Source: Halomarina pelagica
Lineage (GTDB): Archaea > Halobacteriota > Halobacteria > Halobacteriales > Haloarculaceae
Assembly (NCBI RefSeq): GCF_024228315.1
Contig: NZ_CP100455.1
Span: 553,329-617,328, forward strand
Direction of reading: 5' to 3'
Length of the DNA stretch: 64,000 nucleotides
Part shown: in pieces, positions 1 to 8,436 of the stretch
How the letters are laid out: each line of letters begins with the position of its first letter
How positions within the stretch are numbered: the first letter of the stretch is position 1
Position numbers and translations under genes: made by a program
The notes under the pieces: model-generated
What the model was told of the DNA's origin: nothing
What the model saw: only the letters and a program-made list of their open reading frames with translations
Databases searched by the model: none

Positions 1-940
1 CGTCATCGCGCAGGCGGTCGAGTCGGTGCTCGAACCGATGCTCGTCGGGGAGGACCCACGCGACACCGAGCGCCTGTGGCGCGAGATGTTCGACGGCACC
101 GTCCAGATCGGCCGGAAGGGCGTGATGGTGCGCGCCATCTCGTGCATCGACATCGCGCTCTGGGACATCAAGGCGAAGGCCGCGGGCCAGCCCCTCTACA
201 AGTACCTCGGGGCGTACACCGACGAACTACCGGCGTACGCAAGCGGCGGGTACTACCGGGAGGGCAAGGGCCTGGAGGGCCTCCGCGAGGAGATGCGGAC
301 GTACGTCGACCGGGGTCACGACGTCGTGAAGATGAAGGTCGGCCGGAAGTCCCTCGAGGAGGAGGTCGAGCGGGTCCGCGTCGCCCGGGAGGCGATCGGT
401 CCCGAGCGGACGCTCCTGCTCGACGCGAACGGCAAGTGGAAGAACAAACAAGAGGCGGTCCGCGCCTGCCGCCGGTTCGCGGCGTACGACCCCTACTTCA
501 TCGAGGAGCCGGTGATGCCCGACAGCGTCGACCTCATGCGCGAGGTCAACGAGTCGCTCGACTACGCCGTCGCGGCCGGCGAACTGGAGTTCTCGCGGTA
601 CGGCTTCGCCCACCTCCTCCGCGAGGGTGCCGTCGAGATCGTCCAGCCCGACGTGACCGTCGTCGGCGGCGTCACGGAGTGGATGCGCGTGGCGAACACG
701 GCGAACTCCTACGACGTCCCCATCGCGCCGCACTACAACTGGGACCTCCACATCCAGCTGCTCGCGGCCGTCGAGAACGGCCTCTTCATCGAGTTCTTCT
801 ACCGCGACTCCGACGTGAAGGCGTTCGACGACGTCCTGAAGCACCCCATCGAACCCGAGGACGGCGTGATTCGACTCCCCGACCGGCCGGGCCACGGCGT
901 GGAACTCCACGACGACAGGCTCGATCAGTTCCGCATCTGA
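1..940 (+). CDS. Mandelate racemase/muconate lactonizing enzyme family protein (5' partial)
   Basis: This is the C-terminal part of an enolase-superfamily enzyme, which abstracts a proton alpha to a carboxylate in sugar acids or related substrates. The reading frame is open from base 2, so the true start lies upstream of the window. Visible landmarks in order are the KMKVG segment carrying the KxK catalytic lysine, metal ligands in DANG, in the EEP motif and in the GE pair, and the PHYNWDLH segment with the C-terminal histidine. The gene ends just before a convergent metallo-beta-lactamase-fold gene. The substrate cannot be named. A second, distinct family member lies at 18923-20059. Confidence 0.9.
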   Translation, partial: VIAQAVESVLEPMLVGEDPRDTERLWREMFDGTVQIGRKGVMVRAISCIDIALWDIKAKAAGQPLYKYLGAYTDELPAYASGGYYREGKGLEGLREEMRTYVDRGHDVVKMKVGRKSLEEEVERVRVAREAIGPERTLLLDANGKWKNKQEAVRACRRFAAYDPYFIEEPVMPDSVDLMREVNESLDYAVAAGELEFSRYGFAHLLREGAVEIVQPDVTVVGGVTEWMRVANTANSYDVPIAPHYNWDLHIQLLAAVENGLFIEFFYRDSDVKAFDDVLKHPIEPEDGVIRLPDRPGHGVELHDDRLDQFRI

Positions 941-960
941 GCGCCGTCCCCCGCTCGCGG

Positions 961-1683
961 TTACAGGACGTACCGCTCGCCGACGTCGAGCGGGCGGATC
1001 TCGGGCCGTCGGGACCGGTCCACTCGCCCGTCGAGTTCGGCCTCGAAGGCCTCCACCTCGCCGCTGCCGGGGACGTAGTGGACGGGGACGATCGTCTCCA
1101 CGTCCAGCCACGACGCGGCGACGGCGGCGTCGTCCGGCGGGAGCGGGGCGAGATCGCCCGGCGCGCCGCCGACGGGCAGCAGCACCGTGTCCGGTTCGTA
1201 TCGCTCGGCGAACAGCCGGAGGTCGCCGAACAGCGACGTGTCGCCGGCGTAGTAGAGGCTCCGCTCGGGGAAGCCGAAGTAGAAGCCGAGGGGCATCCCC
1301 GACAGCCGGTCGCCGCCGGACTCGAAGTACGAGAGGTGCCGCGTCTCGAGGACCCTGATCTCGATCCCGGCCTCCTCGAAGGTGTTGCCCCAGATCACGC
1401 TCCGAACCCGCTCCGGCGGCACCCCTTCGTCGCGGAGGTGATCCGCGAGGGCCGGTTCGGTGATCACGGTCGCGCCTGACCGGGACGCGATGGCGCGCGT
1501 GTCGCCGACGTGGTCGTACGCCCCGTGGGTCACGAAGACGTAGTCCACGTCCTCGAAGTCCTCGACCGTGAGCGACGACCAGTCCGGCTCCTCGATCCAC
1601 GGGTCGACCAGTAGTCGGGTCCCGTCGAATTCGATCTCGAACGACGAGAGCCCGTAGTAGGTGAGCGTCGGTTCCGAGTGCAT
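961..1683 (-). CDS. UlaG-like metallo-beta-lactamase-fold hydrolase
   Basis: This 240-residue cytoplasmic protein has the COG2220-type MBL fold: an N-terminal LTYYGLSSFEI strand, LLVDPW, the metal motif at residues 52-60, YYAGDTSLFGD, and a C-terminal IVPVHYVP histidine. Family members include lactonases and other metal-dependent hydrolases. The usual HxHxDH motif reads HGAYDH here: His53, Asp57 and His58 are present but Ala55 replaces the second histidine. The metal site is therefore atypical. The gene is convergent with the preceding enolase-superfamily gene and divergent from the dehydrogenase at 1839. The substrate is unknown. Confidence 0.8.
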   Translation of the reverse strand: MHSEPTLTYYGLSSFEIEFDGTRLLVDPWIEEPDWSSLTVEDFEDVDYVFVTHGAYDHVGDTRAIASRSGATVITEPALADHLRDEGVPPERVRSVIWGNTFEEAGIEIRVLETRHLSYFESGGDRLSGMPLGFYFGFPERSLYYAGDTSLFGDLRLFAERYEPDTVLLPVGGAPGDLAPLPPDDAAVAASWLDVETIVPVHYVPGSGEVEAFEAELDGRVDRSRRPEIRPLDVGERYVL

Positions 1684-1807
1684 CGCTACCGACTGCGCGA
1701 GCGAACTACATCAATCCGCCGGGTCCGACGCCGGCGGTGGTCAGGGGAGCGGATCGGGGCGAGCGAGCGACCCTGGCGACCCCGAACGTCCCGACTTCCC
1801 ACCGAAT

Positions 1808-1816
1808 CTTTAATAC
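1808..1816 (+). promoter_or_regulatory. TATA-box promoter of the dehydrogenase/nucleoside hydrolase pair
   Basis: CTTTAATAC is centred about 27 bases before the ATG at 1839. This is the spacing expected for a leaderless haloarchaeal transcript. Confidence 0.55.
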
Positions 1817-1838
1817 CGCTCTCGGAAATTCGACTCGT

Positions 1839-2696
1839 ATGGACGTCCTGTTGACTGGCGCGTTCGGTCGCGTCGGCACCGCCATCATCGACCACCTCGC
1901 GCCGCGCGAGGAGTACGACTTCACGTATCTCAACCGAAGCGACCGACCGGAGTACGACACGTTCGTCGCCGACGTGTCCGACTACGAGGCGATCCGTCCG
2001 GCCTTCGAGGGCACGGACGCCGTGATCCACCTCGCCGGGTACCCCGAGACCGACGGCACGTGGGAGCAGGTCCTCGACAACAACCTCGTCGGCATGGAGA
2101 ACGTCCTCCGGGCGGCCCGCGACGCGGCCGTCGAGACGTTCGTCTTCGGCTCGACGAACCACGTCGTCGGGATGTACGAGGTCGACGACGCCCCGGCGAT
2201 CTACGAACCGGACTTCGACCTGACCGTCGATCACACGGCCCCCCACCGGCCGGACTCGTACTACGGCTCCTCGAAGTGCTTCGACGAGGATCACGGGCGA
2301 TTCTACGTCGAGAACTTCGAGTACCCCGAGCGGTTCTACGCGCTGCGCATCTGCAGCGTCCGCCACGAGGAGTACGACCACCCCTACGGCGACGCCGAGC
2401 GCGGCGTCGACCGCGGGGACTGGGAGCGCGGGAGCGACGAGTACGAGGAGATGGTCGCGCGGATGAAGGCGATGTGGCAGTCGCGGCGCGACCTGGCGCA
2501 CATGGTCGAGTGCTGTCTCCGGGACGACTCCGTCGAGTTCGACGTCTTCTACGGGGTCAGCGACAACGACCGACGGTGGTTCGACATCGACCACGCCCGG
2601 GAGGTCATCGGATACGACCCGCGAGATAACGGCGAGGAGTGGGACGCCCCGCCCGAGGAGACGCGGGGGACCGGTGGAGGAGGTGTGAGCCGATGA
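1839..2696 (+). CDS. NAD(P)-dependent epimerase/dehydratase-family dehydrogenase
   Basis: This 285-residue extended short-chain dehydrogenase opens with the nucleotide-binding glycine motif LLTGAFGRVG. It continues with HLAGYPETDG, the FGSTNHVVGMYE segment and the catalytic YYGSSK (YxxxK). The SxNHVxGxY signature is typical of uronate dehydrogenases and of the related haloarchaeal NAD-dependent glucose-6-phosphate dehydrogenase, so a sugar or sugar-acid substrate is likely. This start is chosen because translation begins with MDVLLTG and a TATA box lies 27 bases upstream. The stop overlaps the next start as ATGA, so it is probably co-transcribed with the nucleoside hydrolase. Exact substrate unresolved. 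Confidence 0.82.
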   Translation: MDVLLTGAFGRVGTAIIDHLAPREEYDFTYLNRSDRPEYDTFVADVSDYEAIRPAFEGTDAVIHLAGYPETDGTWEQVLDNNLVGMENVLRAARDAAVETFVFGSTNHVVGMYEVDDAPAIYEPDFDLTVDHTAPHRPDSYYGSSKCFDEDHGRFYVENFEYPERFYALRICSVRHEEYDHPYGDAERGVDRGDWERGSDEYEEMVARMKAMWQSRRDLAHMVECCLRDDSVEFDVFYGVSDNDRRWFDIDHAREVIGYDPRDNGEEWDAPPEETRGTGGGGVSR

Positions 2697-3634
2697 CGCG
2701 GAAGCTGCTCCTCGACGTGGACCCCGGACTCGACGACGCCCTGGCGGTCCTCATGGCGCTCGGGAACGACTCGGTCGAGGTCACCGGCCTGACGACGGTG
2801 ATGGGCAACACGACGATCGACAACACCACGCGGAACGCGCTCGCGCTGCTCGAGTTCGTCGGGCGGAGCGACGTCCCCGTCGCCAGGGGTGCCGCGCGGC
2901 CGCTTGCGGACGACCTCGTGATGGCCGAGTACGTCCACGGCCCCGGCGGCGTGCCGGAGCCGGTGCGAGACGTGCTCCCCGAACCGACGACGCGACCCGT
3001 CGACGCGCACGCGGCGACGTTCATCGTCGAGCAGGCGCACGAGTACGGCGAAGAACTCACGATCGCCGCCGTCGGCCCCCAGACGAACGTCGCGCTCGCA
3101 CTCGCGCTCGAACCGGAACTCCCCGATCTCATCGGGGGCGTCCACCAGATGGGCGGGGCGCTGAAGACGACGGGGAACGTGACGCCCCAGGCCTCGTTCA
3201 ACTTCTACGTCGACGCCGCGGCCGCCAGCCGCGTCGTCCAGGAGGCGTCCCCGCACGTCGTCGGTCTCGACGTGACCGAACCGGGGTACCTCCCGCCGGA
3301 ACTGCACGACACCTTCGCGGACGGCACCGAGTACGGGCGGATGATCTTCGACGTCCTCGACTACAAGGCGCAGGGACCGGACGGGGTCGTAGCGGAGGGC
3401 GGCGCCATCGTCAGCGACTCGGTCGTCCTCGCGGGGATGCTCGACGCGGACGTGCTGACCTTCGAGGACGCGTACGTCGAGATCGACACGAGCGGCGGGC
3501 CCTCGAACGGCGCGACCGTCTACGACGAACACGGCGTCTACGGCGAGGACCCGAACTGCCACGCCGCGCTGAACGTCGACGTCGATCGGTGCCGGGACGT
3601 GATCGTCTCCAGCCTGAAGAGCGCCGCTCCCTAG
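2693..3634 (+). CDS. Inosine/uridine-preferring nucleoside hydrolase family protein (copy 1)
   Basis: Nucleoside hydrolases cleave the N-glycosidic bond to give base and ribose. This 313-residue protein has the calcium motif DVDPGLDD (Asp8, Asp10, Asp14, Asp15), VTGLTTVMGN, VHGPGG with His82, and NFYVDAAAA (Asn170, Asp174). The usual C-terminal HD pair reads Ser241-Asp242, so the catalytic histidine position is changed. The start is set by an ATGA overlap with the upstream dehydrogenase and a strong GGAGGAGGTG ribosome site at 2676-2685. Three blocks (3018-3088, 3148-3247, 3461-3558) are nearly identical in DNA to copy 2 at 7480-8436 while the DNA between them is diverged. Substrate range is not known. 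Confidence 0.9.
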   Translation: MTRKLLLDVDPGLDDALAVLMALGNDSVEVTGLTTVMGNTTIDNTTRNALALLEFVGRSDVPVARGAARPLADDLVMAEYVHGPGGVPEPVRDVLPEPTTRPVDAHAATFIVEQAHEYGEELTIAAVGPQTNVALALALEPELPDLIGGVHQMGGALKTTGNVTPQASFNFYVDAAAASRVVQEASPHVVGLDVTEPGYLPPELHDTFADGTEYGRMIFDVLDYKAQGPDGVVAEGGAIVSDSVVLAGMLDADVLTFEDAYVEIDTSGGPSNGATVYDEHGVYGEDPNCHAALNVDVDRCRDVIVSSLKSAAP

Positions 3635-3652
3635 CCGGGGCGTGAGTAACCC

Positions 3653-3659
3653 TTAAAAA
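3653..3659 (+). promoter_or_regulatory. TATA-box promoter of the UspA-family gene
   Basis: TTAAAAA is centred about 26 bases before the ATG at 3682, consistent with leaderless transcription. Confidence 0.5.
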
Positions 3660-3681
3660 GGATCGAACCGTCCCCCACGCC

Positions 3682-4140
3682 ATGGACCGAATACTCGTCG
3701 TCGCTGAGCCGTCGGAGTCGGGCGTCGCGCTCGTGGAAGAGGCCGGCCGCGTCGCGGCGGAAACGGACGCCGGGGTCGTCGTCCTCGCTCCGGTCGTCGA
3801 AGGGGAGGAAGACGAGTGGCTCGACGCGATACGCGAGACGACGGACCTCGCGGACGAACGGGAGCCCTCCTCGCCCGTCGGGGACCTCGCGCGCCGGTTC
3901 GCCGACTCGCTCGGGAGTGACGTGCTGGCTCCGCTCGGCGTCGAGTACCTCGCGATCGGCGACCACGTAGAGACGAACAGACCGTCGGCGGAGATCATGG
4001 GCGTCGCGGAGAACCACGCCTGCGACTACATCTACCTCCTCACTCATCGCCGGTCGCCGACCGGGAAGGCGATCTTCGGCGACACCGTCCAGTCGGTCAT
4101 CCTCAACTTCGACGGATACGTCACCGTCACGACGCGGTAG
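3682..4140 (+). CDS. UspA-family universal stress protein
   Basis: This 152-residue soluble protein has the UspA alpha/beta layout. It opens with a DRILVVAEPSESG strand-loop, has a central AEIMGVAENHACDYIYLLTH segment, and ends with SPTGKAIFGDTVQSVILNFDGYVTV, which matches the C-terminal nucleotide-loop region of the family. Many members bind ATP, but the usual glycine-rich G-x2-G-x9-G-S/T spacing is not clear here, so nucleotide binding is uncertain. It sits between a nucleoside hydrolase and an ECF transporter with its own TATA box. Its role in that locus is unknown. Confidence 0.75.
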   Translation: MDRILVVAEPSESGVALVEEAGRVAAETDAGVVVLAPVVEGEEDEWLDAIRETTDLADEREPSSPVGDLARRFADSLGSDVLAPLGVEYLAIGDHVETNRPSAEIMGVAENHACDYIYLLTHRRSPTGKAIFGDTVQSVILNFDGYVTVTTR

Positions 4141-4191
4141 CCCAAGCGAAACGCTTATCTCGGTGCTCCGTCGCATTGTGGGTGACATACT

Positions 4192-4833
4192 ATGTCAAGC
4201 ACTGAAGCCAAGACGACGGCCAAGAGAGACGTCGGTTTCGTCGAGCGGTTCCGGGAGAGCGTCGGCGAGGACTTCACGATCACGACGTGGGTCCTCATCC
4301 CGATCGGGATCGGCATCAACGCCATCGGCGGGTTCATCGCGAGCACGCTCAAGCTACCGCTGTTCCTGGACAACATCGGGACGATGCTCATCGGGATCCT
4401 CGCGGGCCCGTGGGCCGCGATGCTGACCGGGGGGTTCGCGAACGTCATCCAGGCGATGCTCGGCAACCCGGTGCAACTGGCGTTCCTCCCGGTTCCGGTG
4501 GCGATCGGGTTCGTCACGGGGGTCCTCGCGCGGCGCGGGTGGTTCGACAGCCCGAAGAAGGTCGTCGTGCCGGCGCTCGTGTTGACCGTCGTCGCGACGC
4601 TCATCGCGACGCCCATCGTCGTGCTCGTCTTCGGCGGCGTCACGAGTTCCGGCACCAGCCTCGTCACCGCGACGCTCGTCGCGACCGGCCGCAGCCTGGT
4701 CGAGAGCGCCGCCTCCGCGCAGTTGATGGTGGAGTTCGTTGACAAGGGCGGGTCGGCGTTCGTCGCCTACTTCATCGGGCGATCCGTCCCCACGCGCTAC
4801 CTGCCGCCCCAGGGGCAAGATATTTATTCGTAG
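4192..4833 (+). CDS. ECF transporter substrate-binding (S) component
   Basis: This 213-residue integral membrane protein has a polar 40-residue N-terminus and about six hydrophobic segments. These include WVLIPIGIGINAIGGFIAS, NIGTMLIGILAGPWAAMLTGG and the GNPVQLAFLPVPVAIGFVTG region, the general pattern of energy-coupling factor S components. The T component and fused ATPases follow directly. Substrate cannot be read from the sequence, but two nucleoside hydrolases and a XapX protein bracket the operon, so a nucleoside or nucleobase is the best inference. A GGGTGAC ribosome site precedes the ATG, and GATATTTATT near 4818-4828 may be an internal promoter for the next gene. Confidence 0.82.
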   Translation: MSSTEAKTTAKRDVGFVERFRESVGEDFTITTWVLIPIGIGINAIGGFIASTLKLPLFLDNIGTMLIGILAGPWAAMLTGGFANVIQAMLGNPVQLAFLPVPVAIGFVTGVLARRGWFDSPKKVVVPALVLTVVATLIATPIVVLVFGGVTSSGTSLVTATLVATGRSLVESAASAQLMVEFVDKGGSAFVAYFIGRSVPTRYLPPQGQDIYS

Positions 4834-4903
4834 TCCCCGGCATCACGGTATATGATCCCGAGAACCGCATCCCACCGCGTTCCGCTTTCGGGCGAGGCGA
4901 TCG

Positions 4904-5677
4904 ATGGCTGAGCGATCCATCTACCAGCCCGGCGAGAGCGTCCTCCACCGACTCAACCCGGTGACGACGTTCGTCCTCGCGGCGTGTCTCTCGGTCGTCG
5001 TGTTCGTCGTCCCCGACTACCGGCTCCCGCTGGGCCTGTCGATCGTTCTGCTCGCGCTCGTGTTCGTCGCCCGGGTCCACCGGCTAGTCCTCCGGCTGGT
5101 CGCGGCGCTCGCGATCCCGTTCGCGTTCTTCCTCCTGCTCATCCACGGGGTCCTCAACCCGGGACCGCAGGCGGAGCCGCTCGTGACGATCGGGCCGGTG
5201 ACGGTCTGGGAGGCGGGGTTCGAGACCGCGCGGCTGATCTTCCTGCGCATCCTCGTGCTCATCCTGTCGTTCCTGCTGTTCGCCACCACGAGCCAGCCAC
5301 AGCGGATGCGCGTCGCGCTGATGGAGAAGGGTGTCCCGAACAAGCTCGCGTACGTGTTCATCGCCTCGCTCCAGATCATCCCCGAGATGCGCACCCGGGC
5401 GAAGTCCATCGCCGACGCGCAGCAGGCGCGCGGTCTCGACATCCACGCGGACATCAGGACTCGAACGGGGTCGATCGTCGCGCTGATGGCACCGCTCCTC
5501 ATCGGCACCCTCATCGCCGCGAACACGCGGGCGCTCGCCCTCGACGCGCGCGGGTTCGACGCGTCCGGCGAGCGGACGTTCCTCTACGACGTCCCCGACA
5601 CCGGCGGCGAGCGACTCCTCCGGTACGCCGCGGTCGTCGCCGTGTTCGGCGCGCTCGCGTGGAGGCTCCTCCCATGA
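4904..5677 (+). CDS. ECF transporter transmembrane (T) component EcfT
   Basis: This 257-residue membrane protein belongs to the CbiQ/EcfT family, which couples the ATPases to the S component. Two Ala-Arg-Gly coupling motifs are visible, AQQARGLD and ALDARGFD, in the cytoplasmic helices that contact the ATPases, with several hydrophobic helices before and after them. It starts after GGCGAGGCGATCG and its stop overlaps the ATPase start as ATGA, which implies translational coupling and a fixed stoichiometry with the fused ATPase. Confidence 0.92.
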   Translation: MAERSIYQPGESVLHRLNPVTTFVLAACLSVVVFVVPDYRLPLGLSIVLLALVFVARVHRLVLRLVAALAIPFAFFLLLIHGVLNPGPQAEPLVTIGPVTVWEAGFETARLIFLRILVLILSFLLFATTSQPQRMRVALMEKGVPNKLAYVFIASLQIIPEMRTRAKSIADAQQARGLDIHADIRTRTGSIVALMAPLLIGTLIAANTRALALDARGFDASGERTFLYDVPDTGGERLLRYAAVVAVFGALAWRLLP

Positions 5678-7431
5678 CGCTGATCGACGTGGACGACGTG
5701 ACGTTCCAGTACGCCACGCAACCCGACGACGAGTACGCGGTGCGGGACGTCAGCTGCGAGATCGACGCCGGGAGCTTCGTCGGTATCACCGGTCCGAGCG
5801 GTGCCGGCAAGGCGACGCTCTGTCGGTTGATCGCGGGGCAGATCCCCCACTTCTACACCGGGGAGCTGAGCGGGTCGGTCACCGTGGACGGAACGCCGAC
5901 GAGCGACGAGTCGCTGGGCGACCTCTCGAAGCGGATCGGGTTCGTCTTCGAGAACCCGTACGACCAGCTCACGGGCGCGACCTCGACCGTGCTGGAGGAG
6001 GTCGCGTTCGGGCTGGAGAGCAGGGGTTTCAGCCGGGACGAGATGCGGGAACGCGCCAGGGAGAGCCTCGCCGCGATGGGCGTCGAGACCCTCGTCGACC
6101 GCGACCCGCAACAGCTCTCGGGGGGGCAGTGCCAGCGCGTGGCCATCGCGTCCGTGCTCGCGATGCAGCCCGAGATCCTCGTCCTCCAGCAGCCGACGGC
6201 GCAGCTCGACCCGGAAGGGACCGACGAGGTGTTCGACGTCGTCGGCCGGATGAACGAGGAGGGGTACACCGTGGTGATGGTCAGTCAGGACCTCGAACGG
6301 CTCACGCCGCTCCTCGATCGCCTCCTCGTGATGACAGAGGGGAGGATCCGACTCGACGGTCACCCCGAGGAGGTCCTCCTCCGCGCCGCGGACGACGACC
6401 TCCCGGTCGTCGTCCCGAAGACGATCGCCGTCGGTCGTCGCCTCCGCGAGGCGGGGTACGTCCCCGCGGACGAGTCGATCCCGGTAACGGAGGAGGGCTG
6501 TCTCGCCGAACTTCAGCGGGCGATCGGTCGCTCCATCTCGCGGGAGGGATCGAGCGTCGACGCCGGTACGGACGGGAACCGACGGAGCGTGGACGACGTG
6601 GACGAGAGTGCGCAGATCGTCCTCGACGGACTCCACTACAGCTACCCGAGCGGCGTCGAGGCCCTCAGCGACGTCTCGTTCTCGCTCGACGAGGGGTGCG
6701 TCTGTCTGATCGGTCAGAACGGGGCCGGGAAGTCGACGCTGGTGAAACACCTGAACGGGCTCCTCGAACCGACCGAAGGGGAGGTGTACGTCGACGGGTC
6801 CAGCACTCGCGACAGGACGGTGGCGGAACTGGCACACCACGTGGGACTGAGCTTCCAGAACCCCGACGACCAGTTGTTCCACAGTTCGATCGACGACGAG
6901 ATCAGGTACGGCCCGCGAAACCTCGACTACGACGACGAGGAGATCCAGACCCGAGTCGACCGGGCCGTCTCCCAGTTCGATCTCGAAGGGGACAGGGAGC
7001 GAAACCCGTACGACCTCAGCGAGGCGTGGCGCAAGCGGGTCGCGGTCGCCTCCGTCGTCGCGATGGACACGCCGGTGGTCGTCCTCGACGAGCCGACCAG
7101 CGGTCAGGACGCGCCCGGCCGGGACTGTCTCGGGCGGGCCGTCGACGCCCTCGTCGAGCGGGGGAAGCTGGTCGTCGTCATCACCCACGACATGGAGTTC
7201 GTCGCCGACCACGCCGACCGCGTCGTGTTGCTCTCGGAGGGCCGCCTGCTCGCGGACGGTGATCCCCGGACCGTGCTCACCGACGAGGCGACGCTGGCCC
7301 GATCCAACGTTCACCCCCCGATCGTCGCCCGCTACGGGCTCGAACTCGGGGTGGAACCCGTCCTCTCCATCGACGAACTCCTCGAGGCACTCGAGACACA
7401 GCGCCAGGGTCCGCGCGGCTCGTCGCGGTAG
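5674..7431 (+). CDS. Fused double ATPase (A1-A2) of an ECF transporter, asymmetric active sites
   Basis: This 585-residue protein contains two ABC domains that energize ECF import. The first domain (about 1-240) has Walker A GPSGAGKAT at 40-48 with Ala where Ser/Thr is normal, an intact LSGGQ at 148-152, a degenerate Walker B LQQP at 171-174 in place of LDEP, and SQD at 204-206 in place of the H-loop THD. The second domain (about 315-585) has intact Walker A GQNGAGKST, Walker B LDEP at 471-474 and THD, but its signature reads LSEAW at 448-452. All changes fall in one composite site: domain 1 Walker motifs with domain 2 signature. The other site is fully consensus. Known asymmetric ABC ATPases suggest one hydrolytic and one structural site. 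Confidence 0.93.
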   Translation: MTLIDVDDVTFQYATQPDDEYAVRDVSCEIDAGSFVGITGPSGAGKATLCRLIAGQIPHFYTGELSGSVTVDGTPTSDESLGDLSKRIGFVFENPYDQLTGATSTVLEEVAFGLESRGFSRDEMRERARESLAAMGVETLVDRDPQQLSGGQCQRVAIASVLAMQPEILVLQQPTAQLDPEGTDEVFDVVGRMNEEGYTVVMVSQDLERLTPLLDRLLVMTEGRIRLDGHPEEVLLRAADDDLPVVVPKTIAVGRRLREAGYVPADESIPVTEEGCLAELQRAIGRSISREGSSVDAGTDGNRRSVDDVDESAQIVLDGLHYSYPSGVEALSDVSFSLDEGCVCLIGQNGAGKSTLVKHLNGLLEPTEGEVYVDGSSTRDRTVAELAHHVGLSFQNPDDQLFHSSIDDEIRYGPRNLDYDDEEIQTRVDRAVSQFDLEGDRERNPYDLSEAWRKRVAVASVVAMDTPVVVLDEPTSGQDAPGRDCLGRAVDALVERGKLVVVITHDMEFVADHADRVVLLSEGRLLADGDPRTVLTDEATLARSNVHPPIVARYGLELGVEPVLSIDELLEALETQRQGPRGSSR

Positions 7432-7441
7432 TGTGAGAAAG

Positions 7442-7449
7442 TTTTATTA
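7442..7449 (+). promoter_or_regulatory. TATA-box promoter of nucleoside hydrolase copy 2
   Basis: TTTTATTA in an AT-rich patch lies about 34 bases before the ATG at 7480, implying a leader of roughly nine bases. Confidence 0.5.
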
Positions 7450-7479
7450 GACGGGCCGATAGTTCTCCGCGTACTACTC

Positions 7480-8436
7480 ATGGGTACGAAGCTCCTGCTC
7501 GACGTGGATCCCGGCTGCGACGACGCGATCGCGCTCTTCCTCGCGCTGGCGGCCGACGACGTCGACGTCGTCGGCGTGACGACCGTGATGGGGAACACGA
7601 CGCTCGAGAACACGACGCGGAACACGCTCTCGCTACTGGAGTTCGTCGATCGGACGGACGTCCCGGTCGCGGCGGGTGCCGCCCGCCCGCTCGCCCAGGA
7701 GCTAACGACCGCGGAGCACGTGCACGGTCCCGGCGGCTTGCCCGAACGAGTTCGCGCGGCGGTCCCCGAAAGCGACGTAACCGTCGTCGACGCGCACGCG
7801 GCGGCGTTCATCGTCGAGCAGGCGCACGAGTACGGCGAAGAACTCACGATCGCCGCCGTCGGCCCCCAGACGAACCTCGCGCTCGCGCTCGCGCTCGAAC
7901 CCGCGTTGCCCGACCTCGTCGGCGACATCTACGCGATGGGCGGGGCGCTGAAGACGACGGGGAACGTGACGCCCCAGGCCTCGTTCAACTTCTACGTCGA
8001 CGCCGCAGCCGCCAGCCGCGTCGTCCAGGAGGCGGCTCCCAAGGTGGTCGGCCTCGACGTCACGGAGCACGTCTACGTCTCGACCGACGAGATCCGTCGG
8101 CTGGCGGAGGAACCCGAACCCCTCGCGACGATGGCGAAGATCCTCGAGTTCAGCGTCGAGGAGGTCCGCTCGAAGTTCGGCCACGACGGCGGGCTCGCGA
8201 GCGACGCCGTCGTGCTCACGGACGTCATCGCGGGGGCGCTCGAGTTCGAGGACGCGTACGTCGAGATCGACACGAGCGGCGGGCCCTCGAACGGCGCGAC
8301 CGTCTACGACGAACACGGCGTCTACGGCGAGGACCCGAACTGTCAGGTGGCCCTCGGGGTCGACGGGGACGCGTACGAAGAGACCGTGGTCCGCCTCCTG
8401 GAGACGTACGGCGGGCGGTCCGCGCGCTCGCTATGA
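7480..8436 (+). CDS. Inosine/uridine-preferring nucleoside hydrolase family protein (copy 2)
   Basis: This 318-residue paralogue of the gene at 2693-3634 has the calcium motif DVDPGCDD, VHGPGG (His82), NFYVDAAAA and Ser241-Asp242 in place of the usual His-Asp. It differs from copy 1 mainly at residues about 196-240, where STDEIRRLAEEPEP and the following helix replace an unrelated sequence. It shares DNA blocks 7805-7875 (71 of 71), 7935-8034 (99 of 100) and 8245-8342 (98 of 98) with copy 1. The stop overlaps the XapX gene as ATGA. The paralogues probably differ in substrate range because the variable block lies near the expected active-site lid; that is inference. Confidence 0.9.
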   Translation: MGTKLLLDVDPGCDDAIALFLALAADDVDVVGVTTVMGNTTLENTTRNTLSLLEFVDRTDVPVAAGAARPLAQELTTAEHVHGPGGLPERVRAAVPESDVTVVDAHAAAFIVEQAHEYGEELTIAAVGPQTNLALALALEPALPDLVGDIYAMGGALKTTGNVTPQASFNFYVDAAAASRVVQEAAPKVVGLDVTEHVYVSTDEIRRLAEEPEPLATMAKILEFSVEEVRSKFGHDGGLASDAVVLTDVIAGALEFEDAYVEIDTSGGPSNGATVYDEHGVYGEDPNCQVALGVDGDAYEETVVRLLETYGGRSARSL

